A DNA stretch of 64,000 bases from an uncultured Phascolarctobacterium sp. (GTDB lineage: Bacteria; Bacillota; Negativicutes; Acidaminococcales; Acidaminococcaceae). The notes below the pieces were generated by a model. That model was not told where the DNA came from and searched no databases. It was given only the letters and a program-made list of their open reading frames with translations. Of this stretch, positions 1-8,670 are shown in pieces. The translations under genes and the position numbers were made by a program. The stretch is taken from positions 45,463-109,462 of the forward strand of contig UQZN01000008.1 in assembly GCA_900545535.1 (NCBI GenBank). Direction: 5' to 3'. How positions within the stretch are numbered: the first letter of the stretch is position 1; each line of letters starts with the position of its first letter.

Positions 1-162
1 TCCACAAAAGAAATCGATCCCAAAACGCTGCATTCTAAGCTGTGGCAGGGTTTGTATTTTGCAGGAGAAGTCATTGATATAGACGGCTATACCGGCGGTT
101 ATAATCTGCAGGCAGCATTTTCAACAGGGTATGCTGCTGGAACAGCGGCGGCATATCAATAA
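1..162 (+). CDS. C-terminus of BaiN/HI0933-family NAD(P)/FAD flavoprotein (partial)
   Basis: The window opens inside a reading frame; 53 codons and a TAA are visible. The residues around GLYFAGEVIDIDGYTGGYN followed by a small-residue-rich helix match the C-terminal FAD-contacting segment of the HI0933/YhiN/BaiN flavoprotein family, where the GE-D-GYTGGYN-Q-A pattern is highly conserved. These proteins bind FAD through an N-terminal Rossmann fold that lies outside the window; their substrates are mostly unknown and BaiN itself acts on bile acids, so no reaction is assigned. It ends about 20 bases before cmk and is probably in the same operon. Confidence 0.8.
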   Translation, partial: STKEIDPKTLHSKLWQGLYFAGEVIDIDGYTGGYNLQAAFSTGYAAGTAAAYQ

Positions 163-182
163 ACAGGCAGGGTGGTAAAGTG

Positions 183-848
183 ATGGAGAAGAAATTAGTA
201 GTTGCTATCGATGGCCCGGCGGGAGCAGGTAAAAGTACTATTGCTAAACTGGCGGCTGAAGAATTGAACTATATTTATATTGATACCGGTGCTATGTATC
301 GCTCGGTAGCATGGAAATTTTTACAGAGCAGGCAGGAATTTTCGCCTGAATTAGTAAGTAAACTGGCCGCGGAAATGACTATTACTTTTAAACCGGAAGC
401 AAAACTGAATCGTGTTTTTGTTGACGGGATCGAGGTAACAGAGGCAATCAGAACCCCTGAAGTGACAGAGATCGTTTCCAGGGTATCCGCTGTTGGCGCT
501 GTGCGCGAAGCTATGGTAGCACAGCAGCGTCGAATGGGAGAAGCTGGCGGCGTAGTTATGGATGGGCGCGACATTGGGACAGTAGTGTTTCCGCAGGCTG
601 ACTTGAAGATCTTTTTGACTGCTTCTGCCGAGGAACGCGCATCGCGAAGATATAAGGAAATGCTTGCCAAAGGAATGCAGGTCGATCTAAGTCAGCTGCA
701 GTCTGATATAGAAGCGCGTGACAAACAGGATCGTGAGCGTAAAATCGCGCCGCTTTGCTGTGCGGAAGATGCAATTTATCTCGATAGTTCTGCGATGTCT
801 ATTGAAGAAGTGGCTTCTAAAATTTTAACTTTAGTGCGGGAGCATTAA
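183..848 (+). CDS. cmk: Cytidylate kinase
   Basis: This kinase phosphorylates CMP and dCMP with ATP to the diphosphates for nucleic acid and CDP-lipid synthesis in the cytoplasm. The 221-residue product starts MEKKLVVAIDGPAGAGKST, a P-loop typical of Cmk, followed by the YIDTGAMYRS nucleotide-binding segment and the DGRDIGTVVFP motif specific to bacterial CMP kinases. Its length is normal for the family. A GTG lies one codon upstream at 180, but ATG 183 is better spaced from the AGGGTGG ribosome binding site at about 169-175. It is followed after 3 bases by plsC, an arrangement common in Clostridia and Negativicutes. Confidence 0.96.
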   Translation: MEKKLVVAIDGPAGAGKSTIAKLAAEELNYIYIDTGAMYRSVAWKFLQSRQEFSPELVSKLAAEMTITFKPEAKLNRVFVDGIEVTEAIRTPEVTEIVSRVSAVGAVREAMVAQQRRMGEAGGVVMDGRDIGTVVFPQADLKIFLTASAEERASRRYKEMLAKGMQVDLSQLQSDIEARDKQDRERKIAPLCCAEDAIYLDSSAMSIEEVASKILTLVREH

Positions 849-851
849 ATC

Positions 852-1442
852 ATGTTTTATTCAGTCTTGAAGGTTATTTTAAGAATAATGTTCAAAATAT
901 TTTTGCGTCTTGAAGTAAAGGGGACAGAAAATATTCCTGCAGCAGGTCCGTTGGTAATTGCCAGTAACCATTTAAGTTTGCTTGATCCGCCTGTGATCGG
1001 TGTAGCTGCTACCAGAAAAGTACACTTTATGGCAAAGCAGGAACTGTTTGTACCTGTCCTGGGCGATATCTATAAAGTTTTGGGTGCATTTCCAGTTAAA
1101 AGAGGCGGTGCCGATAGAGCGGCAATAAAACACGGTATAGATTTGATGCTGGACGGTGGTGTGCTGGCCATTTTCCCGGAAGGTACCCGCAGCAAAACAG
1201 GCGCGTTAGGCAAGGCCGAACCGGGAGCTTTGATGATGGCAGGAAAAGCAAACGCTGCTATTGTTCCGACCTGTGTAAAAGGTACTGATATCAAACGCCA
1301 GGGGCTATTATGGCCCAAAGTAAGCGTAGCATTTGGCAAGCCGATTTTTTTCCCTCAGGGTGTACCGATAAGCAAAGAACTTCTGCATGAACTTACAGAG
1401 GCTCTGATGTTGGAAATAAAACGCTTACAAGAAGCGGAGTAA
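852..1442 (+). CDS. plsC: 1-acyl-sn-glycerol-3-phosphate acyltransferase
   Basis: PlsC adds the second acyl chain to lysophosphatidic acid to make phosphatidic acid at the inner face of the membrane. The 196-residue protein has the catalytic NHxxxxD motif (SNHLSLLDPP) near residue 40 and the glycerol-phosphate binding FPEGTRS motif near residue 112, with a hydrophobic N-terminal helix. This matches short PlsC-family acyltransferases. The start ATG is preceded by GGGAG with about 9 bases spacing. It sits between cmk and ispH/rpsA, each junction being a few bases, so the three are very likely co-transcribed. PlsY, which makes the substrate, lies downstream at 7888. Confidence 0.94.
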   Translation: MFYSVLKVILRIMFKIFLRLEVKGTENIPAAGPLVIASNHLSLLDPPVIGVAATRKVHFMAKQELFVPVLGDIYKVLGAFPVKRGGADRAAIKHGIDLMLDGGVLAIFPEGTRSKTGALGKAEPGALMMAGKANAAIVPTCVKGTDIKRQGLLWPKVSVAFGKPIFFPQGVPISKELLHELTEALMLEIKRLQEAE

Positions 1443-1446
1443 TAAT

Positions 1447-3516
1447 ATGAAAATCAGGATTGCTGAATATTGTGGTTTTTGCTATGGCGTTGAACGTGCA
1501 GTAGATATGGCATATAAGGCCGCTGCAGAGAATGTTCCTGCGGGAACATTTGGACCTTTGATCCATAATCCGCAGCTTATTGAGGATCTGGCAGCTAAAG
1601 GTGTGCCCTGTCGTGAAAGTCTGGACGAATTTCAGGCCGGAGAAACTGTTATTTTTCGTTCACATGGAGTTGGGCCTGATGTTTACGAAGCAGCTCGGGC
1701 AAAGGATCTGACGATTCTGGATGCAACCTGTCCTAATGTCCGGGCAGCGCAAAAAAAGGGGCAGGCCTTAGCTGCAGCTGGTTATTTACCGATAATTATT
1801 GGTGAAAAAAATCATCCGGAAGTAAAAAGTATTGTACAATGGGCAGGAAAACATGCTATAGTTATAGAATATATTAAAGATATAGGTAAAGTACCCTTGG
1901 CAGATAAATATGGCGTTTTGATTCAAACTACTTTTGAATTAGCGAAGTTTGAAGAAATTCTGGCAGCACTCAAGAAAGAACGGCCCGGCGAATATAAAGT
2001 AGAAAAAACTATTTGCCTGGCAACGTCTCAACGACAAAATGCAGCCTTGAAATTAGCAGACGAAGTAGACGCCTTTATTGTGATAGGCGGCAGGAGCAGT
2101 GCCAATACCAGGCACTTATATGAGCTTGTTGCAGAACACTGCAAGCGTGCTTACCATATCGAAACAGCCTCGGAATTAACTGAGGAGATGTTTAAAAACT
2201 GTCAAAATATAGGAATAACGGCAGGCGCATCAACGCCGGACCGTATAATTAAGGAGGCTATACGTGTAATGGAAAACATGGAATCTTTTGAAAGTATGCT
2301 GGAACAAAGTCTGGAGGACGCACATGTCTATCCTGGTAAAATTGTTAAAGCTACAGTCATCCAAATAGGCAAAGATGAGGTATATGTTGACTTCGGCTAT
2401 ATGAAGGAAGGCGCTATCGCTTTTTCTCAGTGGTCTAACGAAGATCCGGAAATTTTGGCTCAGACTATTAAAGTCGGTGATGAAGTAGAGGCTAAGGTTA
2501 TTCCCGGCACATCAAAAGATGATTTTATTCGTCTTTCAAAAATCAAAGCTGAACAGGATGCCGCATGGAATGATGTAGCAGAACTGGCAGAAGGTGAAAA
2601 ACGTCCTGCTACGGTAAAAGTTTTGCGTATTATTAAAAACAAAATGAAAAATATTGTCGGCCTGGCTGTCGCAGTCGAAGGCGTAGAAGGCTTCATGCCT
2701 GCTTCCCATGTAGAACTGCGCCGTGTAGAAGATTTTTCCGATTATATCGGCAAAGAACTGGAAGCAGAAGTTATTGAAGTAGATACGGCGAAAAAGCGTT
2801 TAGTTGTTTCTCGCCGCGATTTACTGAGAAGTGAAAAGGAAGCAAAAGCACAGGCGTGGCGTGATGCAAAAGAGGCCAGGATCCAGGCTGCTAAAGAAGC
2901 TCGTGCTGCCGCTGAGGAAGCCGCATACGCTTCTGTTGAAGAAGGTCAGACTGTTACCGGCAAAGTTGTAAGAATTGCTGATTTTGGTTTGTTCGTTGAA
3001 GTTGGCCAGGGACTGGTTGGTCTGGTCCATAATACAGAGTTGTCCTGGGACCGCAATGTAAAAGCAGAAGATGCCGCTAAAGTTGACGATGAAGTAACTG
3101 TACTCGTGAAAAAAATCGACCGCGAAAACAGACGCGTCGCACTCAGTATCAAAGCTACTCAGGAAGATCCGTGGCTGGCTGCTGCCGCCGATTTTAAAGA
3201 AGGCATGATTGTCGAAGGTACCGTAGAACGGTTCCTGCCTTTCGGTGCTATTGTAAAACTTGCTGATAAAGTTGAAGGTCTGGTCCATGTTTCTGAGATC
3301 GCTGAAACTCGTGTTGAAAAACCGGAAGATGTTTTGGAGATCGGTCAAAATGTTAAAGTCAAAGTAATCAAAGTAGATTTAAAACATAAAAAAATCGGCT
3401 TAAGTATCGCTAAAGCCGCTAAGGAAGCAGAAAAAGCTGAGTATAGCTCTTTTATCAACGATAAACCGGAATTAACTCTTGATTTAAAAGAGCAGCTGGA
3501 AGGTTTGAAGGATTAA
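1447..3516 (+). CDS. ispH-rpsA: IspH - ribosomal protein S1 fusion
   Basis: This is a bifunctional 689-residue protein. Residues 1-280 are 4-hydroxy-3-methylbut-2-enyl diphosphate reductase, the last step of the MEP isoprenoid pathway: the three iron-sulfur cysteines are C12, C95 (DATCP) and C190, with H40, H73, H123, E125 and T162 in family positions. Residues from about 296 hold four S1 RNA-binding repeats (about 296-364, 385-457, 501-569 and 586-654), with a charged, Ala/Glu/Arg-rich linker near 460-495. The fusion is known in Clostridia and Negativicutes; whether the S1 part acts on the ribosome is not shown by sequence. GGAG at 1436-1439 sets the ATG start. The end is 8 bases before fni, the next isoprenoid gene. 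Confidence 0.96.
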   Translation: MKIRIAEYCGFCYGVERAVDMAYKAAAENVPAGTFGPLIHNPQLIEDLAAKGVPCRESLDEFQAGETVIFRSHGVGPDVYEAARAKDLTILDATCPNVRAAQKKGQALAAAGYLPIIIGEKNHPEVKSIVQWAGKHAIVIEYIKDIGKVPLADKYGVLIQTTFELAKFEEILAALKKERPGEYKVEKTICLATSQRQNAALKLADEVDAFIVIGGRSSANTRHLYELVAEHCKRAYHIETASELTEEMFKNCQNIGITAGASTPDRIIKEAIRVMENMESFESMLEQSLEDAHVYPGKIVKATVIQIGKDEVYVDFGYMKEGAIAFSQWSNEDPEILAQTIKVGDEVEAKVIPGTSKDDFIRLSKIKAEQDAAWNDVAELAEGEKRPATVKVLRIIKNKMKNIVGLAVAVEGVEGFMPASHVELRRVEDFSDYIGKELEAEVIEVDTAKKRLVVSRRDLLRSEKEAKAQAWRDAKEARIQAAKEARAAAEEAAYASVEEGQTVTGKVVRIADFGLFVEVGQGLVGLVHNTELSWDRNVKAEDAAKVDDEVTVLVKKIDRENRRVALSIKATQEDPWLAAAADFKEGMIVEGTVERFLPFGAIVKLADKVEGLVHVSEIAETRVEKPEDVLEIGQNVKVKVIKVDLKHKKIGLSIAKAAKEAEKAEYSSFINDKPELTLDLKEQLEGLKD

Positions 3517-3524
3517 TTAAACGG

Positions 3525-4595
3525 ATGGTAGATATGTCGCGAGAGCAAAGAAAATTAGATCATATCAGATATGCATTAGAAATTGGCGATGGACCGCTTG
3601 CTAATGGTTTTGCCGATGTGCATTTTCTGCATAACTGTCTGCCTGAGCTTGCTCCTGCTGATATTGATATTACAACGACGCTGGGCGGGATTAAGCTCAG
3701 CGTTCCCTTTTTGATAAATGCGATAACCGGTGGTACTGATAATGTTATCGACGTCAACCGTAAGCTTGCTCAAACAGCAAAAGCGGTCGGAGCAGCTATG
3801 GCTGTCGGGTCGCAATATGGAGCTGTAAAAAGCAGAAGCAGTTACCGAAGCTTTGAGGTAGTACGCGAAGTTTATCCAGATGGGATAATTTTTGCTAATA
3901 TCAGTGCTCTGGCAACTCCGGCTGAGGCTGCTGATGCCGTCAGGATGCTGGCTGCTGATGCGCTGCAGATCCATTTAAATCCAGCTCAGGAGCTTGTTAT
4001 GCCTGAAGGTGACAGGGATTTTAAAGGCCTTCTGTACAATATGCGCAGTATTTTAGAGCAGAGTAAAGTACCGGTTATTGTCAAGGAGACCGGTTGTGGT
4101 ATGGCGGCGGAACAAATCAGTCAGATGCTTACTGCCGGCTTTACCTGGTTTGATATCGGAGGGGCCGGTGGTACTAATTTCCCTGCTATAGAAGCTAAAC
4201 GTTTTACTTCTCAAAAGACTGTTTTGGCTGAGTGGGGGATCGCTGCTGCTAAAACTCTTATTGAGGCATTTTCCGTTTGTAATGGTAATAATATTATTAT
4301 TGCCAGCGGCGGAATACGTGATGGACTGACTGCTGCTAAAGCGTTTGCTTTAAGTGCTGACGCTGTAGGTATGGCGGGAAATATTCTGCATTATATTATG
4401 GAAGACGGCGTTGAAGCAGCTCAAAAGGCGTTAACAGAAATGATAACTGATTTACGGATGATAATGCTGCTCACAGGTTGTAGCAATTTGAAAGCTTTAC
4501 GTAAGACTCCATTATATTTTACTGGTGAATTGCGCGAGTTTTTGCTTGGACGCAATTATGATATTCCCAAAATAAGCGCAGGCAGAAAAAGATAA
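3525..4595 (+). CDS. fni: Type 2 isopentenyl-diphosphate delta-isomerase
   Basis: The FMN-dependent type 2 IPP isomerase interconverts IPP and DMAPP in the cytoplasm. The 356-residue protein shows the family N-terminus (REQRKLDHIRYAL), the flavin-barrel segment INAITGGTD, a K-E-T-G stretch (IVKETGCGM) and the glycine-rich phosphate-binding segments DIGGAGGTNF and IIASGGIRDG near the C-terminus. Length agrees with the family. It follows ispH/rpsA, so isoprenoid steps are adjacent. The start at 3525 is supported by AAGGA about 12 bases upstream; an ATG three codons later (3534) is possible. A strong terminator follows directly. Confidence 0.93.
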   Translation: MVDMSREQRKLDHIRYALEIGDGPLANGFADVHFLHNCLPELAPADIDITTTLGGIKLSVPFLINAITGGTDNVIDVNRKLAQTAKAVGAAMAVGSQYGAVKSRSSYRSFEVVREVYPDGIIFANISALATPAEAADAVRMLAADALQIHLNPAQELVMPEGDRDFKGLLYNMRSILEQSKVPVIVKETGCGMAAEQISQMLTAGFTWFDIGGAGGTNFPAIEAKRFTSQKTVLAEWGIAAAKTLIEAFSVCNGNNIIIASGGIRDGLTAAKAFALSADAVGMAGNILHYIMEDGVEAAQKALTEMITDLRMIMLLTGCSNLKALRKTPLYFTGELREFLLGRNYDIPKISAGRKR

Positions 4596-4603
4596 CTTGT
4601 TTG

Positions 4604-4634
4604 TCCCGTTCTTTGGAAAAGAACGGGATTTTTG
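4604..4634 (+). terminator. Rho-independent terminator after fni
   Basis: The arms TCCCGTTCTT (4604-4613) and AAGAACGGGA (4619-4628) form a perfect 10-bp stem closed by a short loop and followed by five T residues. It ends the cmk-plsC-ispH/rpsA-fni transcript. Confidence 0.9.
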
Positions 4635-4640
4635 TATGTT

Positions 4641-4669
4641 TTGTCAAATTTGAAATTATAATGTATAAT
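4641..4669 (+). promoter_or_regulatory. Sigma-A type promoter for the DUF512-cobO-der-plsY operon
   Basis: TTGTCA (4641-4646) and a consensus TATAAT (4664-4669) are separated by exactly 17 bases. The predicted transcription start near 4676 leaves a short leader ending in the AGAAAGGG ribosome binding site of the gene at 4707. The position right after the fni terminator supports it. Confidence 0.75.
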
Positions 4670-4706
4670 ATTAAGATACCAAACTGTGCTTTTAGAAAGG
4701 GAAACT

Positions 4707-5990
4707 ATGCAGGGAATCATTAGTGCCGTCCGCCGCGACAGTTTAGCTGATAATGCCGGTATCAAAGCCGGAGAAAAGTTGTGTGCTGTTAACGGCGTAT
4801 TAGTGCGTGATATTATAGAATTAAGTTATTTAGTTGCAGACGAACAGGTTACTTTAACAATTGAGAATCAGGAAGGCGTGCAGCGTCAGGTTGTTATTGA
4901 GAAGTATCCTGATGAAGACCTGGGGCTGGAATTTGCGGCTGCTGTTTTTGATAGTGTTACAACTTGTTATAACAACTGTGTTTTCTGCTTTGTAGATCAG
5001 ATGATCCCCGGTATGCGGAAATCATTATATGTGCGTGATGACGATTATCGCTTATCTTTTCTGTATGGTAATTTTATTACACTCACTAATATGAAAGAAG
5101 AAGATTTTGAGCGGATCATCAAAACGCATATGTCGCCGCTGTATGTTTCCGTGCATGCCACAAGACCCGAAGTACGCTGCAAAATGATGAACAACCGTTT
5201 TGCCGGTGAATTGATGTCTAAAATCAAGCGGCTGACAGAGGCTGGGATTTCGATCCATACACAAATTGTTTGCTGTCCTGGTTATAACGATGGTGAAGTT
5301 CTGGAACAGACTTATCATGATCTGAAAGCTTTAGCGCCCATGGTAGAAACTATGGCCGTGGTTCCGGTTGGTATTACCAAGCACAGAGAACATCTGACAC
5401 CAATGCGTTTGTTTTCTAAGGCGGAAGCCGCCGCTATAGTTGATAAGGTCACTGTCTGGCAGCAGGAATGCCGTGAAAAATTTGGAAAATCTTTTATCTA
5501 TTTGGGCGATGAGTTTTATTTATTGGCAGAAAAACAGTTGCCTGAAGCCCTATGGTATGACGGATTTCCGCAGCTTGAAAACGGTATTGGTCTGAGCAGA
5601 AGCTTTCTTGATGAATGGCAGCTGGCGATTGCGAAAAATCTGACTTTAAAAAAAGGTGCCGATGCAGTGATACCAGTTGGTACCAGCGCTTTTAAAATTT
5701 TACAGCCGCTGGTAGACGAGTTTAATAATAAAAATGGTTCCCACCATCGTTTTTTACCTTTAAACAATGAATTTTTCGGAGATACTATCAATGTTACTGG
5801 ATTATTGGTTGGCAGGGATATTTTAAATGCTTCCCAAGGTATGAAACGAATTATTTTGCCTGCTGTTGTTTTGAATCAGGATAATTTGTTTTTAGACGAT
5901 ATGTCCTTAGATGACTTTAAAAAAGCTTTTGCAGGCAGGGTAGAGCGTGCGGCGAATGCGCACGAACTAGTTGCATTGCTTAACAGGTAG
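4707..5990 (+). CDS. PDZ - radical SAM-like DUF512 protein
   Basis: The 427-residue protein starts with a PDZ-like domain (about residues 1-70), followed by CYNNCVFCFVDQ, a C-x3-C-x2-C cysteine motif of the radical SAM type, then the RDDDYRLSFLYGNFITLTN segment and the DUF512 C-terminal domain. This architecture is widespread in Clostridia, Negativicutes and cyanobacteria, often next to der, and the biochemical role is not established; a radical SAM reaction is inferred from the motif only. ATG 4707 is chosen because AGAAAGGG precedes it and the predicted transcription start is near 4676, which makes an in-frame GTG at 4686 unlikely. It begins the der operon. Confidence 0.88.
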   Translation: MQGIISAVRRDSLADNAGIKAGEKLCAVNGVLVRDIIELSYLVADEQVTLTIENQEGVQRQVVIEKYPDEDLGLEFAAAVFDSVTTCYNNCVFCFVDQMIPGMRKSLYVRDDDYRLSFLYGNFITLTNMKEEDFERIIKTHMSPLYVSVHATRPEVRCKMMNNRFAGELMSKIKRLTEAGISIHTQIVCCPGYNDGEVLEQTYHDLKALAPMVETMAVVPVGITKHREHLTPMRLFSKAEAAAIVDKVTVWQQECREKFGKSFIYLGDEFYLLAEKQLPEALWYDGFPQLENGIGLSRSFLDEWQLAIAKNLTLKKGADAVIPVGTSAFKILQPLVDEFNNKNGSHHRFLPLNNEFFGDTINVTGLLVGRDILNASQGMKRIILPAVVLNQDNLFLDDMSLDDFKKAFAGRVERAANAHELVALLNR

Positions 5991-6001
5991 GAGGACGGGT
6001 T

Positions 6002-6526
6002 ATGAAAGGTTATGGTTTGCTGCAGGTTTATACAGGTTCCGGTAAAGGAAAAACTACTGCGGCGTTGGGTGTGGCTTTGCGTGCTGCAGGCAGAGGCGCC
6101 AAAACGATAATGCTGTCCTTCCTTAAAGATGACCCTGCTTATGGCGAAGCTTTAGCAGCGGCATATCTGCCGAATTTTTTACTGAAGCAGGTCGGACGTG
6201 ACGCTTTTGTAAATTTTCATAATCCAGATCCTGTTGATCTTAAGATGGTTCGAGATGGTTGGGAAGAAGCAAAAAAGATCATTGTTGAAGGTACTGCTGA
6301 TTTATTGATTTTAGACGAACTGAATATCGTTTTGGCAACAGGTATGCTGCCGGAAGAAGAAGTTATTGGATTTTTGAAAAAATACAAAGGTAAGACAGAG
6401 ATCATTACAACGGGACGTGGAGCTCCTGAGGCATTGATCGCTATAGCCGATTTAGTTACGGAGATGCAGGAAGTAAAACATTATTTCCATAAGGGTGTAA
6501 GCTCCCGTGACGGAATCGACCATTAG
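6002..6526 (+). CDS. cobO: Cob(I)alamin adenosyltransferase, CobO/BtuR type
   Basis: This enzyme transfers the adenosyl group of ATP to cob(I)alamin to make adenosylcobalamin. The 174-residue product has the family P-loop GSGKGKTTAALG near residue 12 and the LLILDELN Walker B-like motif near residue 100, with the expected length. It lies 11 bases behind the DUF512 gene with GGAGG before its ATG. The rest of cobalamin synthesis is not in this window, so it may serve salvage of imported corrinoid. No B12-dependent enzyme is adjacent. Confidence 0.92.
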   Translation: MKGYGLLQVYTGSGKGKTTAALGVALRAAGRGAKTIMLSFLKDDPAYGEALAAAYLPNFLLKQVGRDAFVNFHNPDPVDLKMVRDGWEEAKKIIVEGTADLLILDELNIVLATGMLPEEEVIGFLKKYKGKTEIITTGRGAPEALIAIADLVTEMQEVKHYFHKGVSSRDGIDH

Positions 6527-6546
6527 AGAGTGAGGATGAGAATGTT

Positions 6547-7875
6547 ATGGGAAAACCGATAGTTGCTATCGTTGGCCGGCCAAATGTTGGCAAATCAACA
6601 TTATTTAATATTTTTGCCAACAGCAGGATTTCAATCGTGGAGGATACTCCGGGTGTGACCCGCGATCGCTTGTATGCGGATACTGAATGGCTTGATAATG
6701 AGTTTATGATGGTAGATACCGGCGGTATCGAAATCATGAATAATGATAAAATCGCTGTTTCCATTCGTCAGCAGGCACAGATCGCTATTGCGGAAGCAGA
6801 TGTCATTTTATTTGTTTGTGATGCACGTGCAGGCATTACTCATGAGGATGCAGAAGTCGCCAGGCTGCTGCGTCAATCAAAAAAGCCGATCGTGCTTGCT
6901 GTTAATAAAGCTGATTCACCCAAGCAGGAAATGGAGATCTTTGAATTTTATAACCTCGGCATCGGTGAACCGATTCCAGTTTCGGCCGCGAACCACCTTG
7001 GATTAGGTGATCTACTGGACGCTGTTGTAGAAAAATTCCCGGAAACTTCCGCTTATGGGGAAGACGGTGATGAAGATGAAATCAAAGTAGCTTTGATTGG
7101 CCGCCCTAATGTTGGCAAATCTTCTATTTTCAATACTTTAGTCGGTGAAGAACGTTCCATTGTAAGTGATGTGGCAGGAACTACCCGTGATGCTATTGAT
7201 ACCCCTGTCGTAAGGGACGGGCAGAAATTCCTGTTTATTGATACGGCTGGTATGCGGCGTAAAGCGCGTATAGATGAGCCTATAGAAAAATACAGTATAA
7301 TTCGTTCGTTGAGAGCTGTCGACCGCTCAGACGTGGTCCTGATGGTTATAGATGCTATCGACGGTGTGACGGAACAGGATAAAAAAATTGCCGGCTATGC
7401 CCACGAAGCTGGTAAGGGTATCGTTTTGGTAGTAAATAAATGGGATCTGTATGATAAAGATAATACTTCTACTTTGCGTTATACAGAAAATCTGCGCAGA
7501 GAATTGGTATTCATGCAGTATGCACCGGTAGTTTTTGTTTCCGCAATGACTAAACAGCGTATACACAGACTGCCCGAAGTTATTCATTATGTAGCTGAAC
7601 AAAATGCCATGCGCATTTCCACTAGCGTTCTGAACCAGGTTGTTGAAGATGCTATTGCTATCAATCCGCCTCCTACCGAAAAAGGTCAGCGCTTAAAAAT
7701 ACTGTATGCGACACAGGTCAAGATCAAGCCGCCGACATTTGTTATTTTTGTCAATGAACCGGAAATCATGCATTTTTCGTATCAGCGTTATTTAGAAAAC
7801 AAATTACGCGAAGCTTTTGGGTTTGAGGGAACACCGCTGCAAATGATCATCCGCGGTAAAAACGAAGAAGAATAA
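6547..7875 (+). CDS. der: Ribosome assembly GTPase Der (EngA)
   Basis: Der binds the maturing 50S subunit. The 442-residue protein carries two tandem GTPase domains, with G1 motifs GRPNVGKSTLFN near residue 9 and GRPNVGKSSIFN near residue 183, DTGG and DTAGMRRK switch segments, NKAD and NKWD G4 motifs, and a C-terminal KH-like domain ending in IIRGKN. The tandem GTPase arrangement is unique to Der. It is 20 bases downstream of cobO and 12 bases upstream of plsY, a neighbourhood conserved in Firmicutes. Confidence 0.98.
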   Translation: MGKPIVAIVGRPNVGKSTLFNIFANSRISIVEDTPGVTRDRLYADTEWLDNEFMMVDTGGIEIMNNDKIAVSIRQQAQIAIAEADVILFVCDARAGITHEDAEVARLLRQSKKPIVLAVNKADSPKQEMEIFEFYNLGIGEPIPVSAANHLGLGDLLDAVVEKFPETSAYGEDGDEDEIKVALIGRPNVGKSSIFNTLVGEERSIVSDVAGTTRDAIDTPVVRDGQKFLFIDTAGMRRKARIDEPIEKYSIIRSLRAVDRSDVVLMVIDAIDGVTEQDKKIAGYAHEAGKGIVLVVNKWDLYDKDNTSTLRYTENLRRELVFMQYAPVVFVSAMTKQRIHRLPEVIHYVAEQNAMRISTSVLNQVVEDAIAINPPPTEKGQRLKILYATQVKIKPPTFVIFVNEPEIMHFSYQRYLENKLREAFGFEGTPLQMIIRGKNEEE

Positions 7876-7887
7876 GGTGGGGGAGAA

Positions 7888-8514
7888 ATGGCAGAAAGCT
7901 TAATCTGGCTTGTTTGCTTTATCATTGGTCATGTATTCGGATCGATACCATGCGGGCTATGGTTGGTAAAAGCAGCGCACGGTATCGATATCAGGGAATA
8001 TGGCAGTAAGAATATAGGAACAACTAACGTATTTCGTACTGTAGGCAGTAAAACAGCAATTTTTGTACTGCTCTGCGATATGCTGAAAGGTATTGCCGCT
8101 GTAGCGTTAGTGGCTTATTTTACTAATAATGCTATGGGGGCAATGGTTGCTGCCGGTATCGGTGCTCTGCTTGGTCACAATTATTCAATGTTTTTGGGCT
8201 TTAAGGGTGGCCGCGGTGTTGCTACCGGTCTGGGCTTGATCCTTTATTTTATGCCGAAAGTGTGTCTTGCAAGTTTTGGTGTCTGGCTGGTTTTAGTTTT
8301 ACTGACGCGTTATGTTTCGCTGGGATCAGTTGTAGCAGCTATTTGTACACCTGTTTTTGCTTATTATTTCGGTTACCCTCAGTCTTTAGTGATTTTTGCT
8401 GCTGTAGCAGGAGGCTTTGTGGTCATACGACATGCTGAAAATATCAAAAGATTGCTTAACGGTACGGAAAGTAAAATAAAACAAGGTAATGCCAAAGATC
8501 TACAAAAAAAATAA
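7888..8514 (+). CDS. plsY: Acyl-phosphate:glycerol-3-phosphate acyltransferase
   Basis: PlsY acylates glycerol-3-phosphate from acyl-phosphate, the first committed step of membrane lipid synthesis, and is an integral inner-membrane enzyme. The 208-residue sequence has several hydrophobic helices and the three family motifs: GSIPCGLWL near the N-terminus, GSKNIGTTNVFR, and GHNYSMFLGFKGGRGVATG. The ATG is preceded by a purine-rich GGTGGGGGAG. It is last in the operon and followed by a terminator. Confidence 0.97.
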   Translation: MAESLIWLVCFIIGHVFGSIPCGLWLVKAAHGIDIREYGSKNIGTTNVFRTVGSKTAIFVLLCDMLKGIAAVALVAYFTNNAMGAMVAAGIGALLGHNYSMFLGFKGGRGVATGLGLILYFMPKVCLASFGVWLVLVLLTRYVSLGSVVAAICTPVFAYYFGYPQSLVIFAAVAGGFVVIRHAENIKRLLNGTESKIKQGNAKDLQKK

Positions 8515-8524
8515 TAACACTGAT

Positions 8525-8562
8525 AACAGCCGTATTTATGTACTAAAAACGGCTGTTTTTTT
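8525..8562 (+). terminator. Rho-independent terminator after plsY
   Basis: Arms AACAGCCGT (8525-8533) and ACGGCTGTT (8549-8557) pair perfectly and run into a T tract. It closes the DUF512-cobO-der-plsY operon. Confidence 0.85.
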
Positions 8563-8585
8563 ATTTCTATAAGAAAATCTTAAAA

Positions 8586-8641
8586 CATATGGCTTTTACC
8601 ACGAAACAATGATATAATAAAACACATGTAAAAACCATATG
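8586..8641 (+). promoter_or_regulatory. Inverted repeat bracketing the -10 element of the threonine-operon regulator
   Basis: The half-sites CATATGGCTTTTAC (8586-8599) and GTAAAAACCATATG (8628-8641) are inverted with a single mismatch in 14 positions and their centres are 42 bases apart. A consensus TATAAT sits between them at 8613-8618; the -35 region is poor. The arrangement resembles two operator half-sites that could hold a looped or dimeric regulator over the promoter. The next gene encodes a candidate HTH-ACT regulator, so autoregulation is a reasonable inference but is not shown. Confidence 0.6.
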
Positions 8642-8670
8642 GACATTTAATTAAAGGGAGGACGATATCA

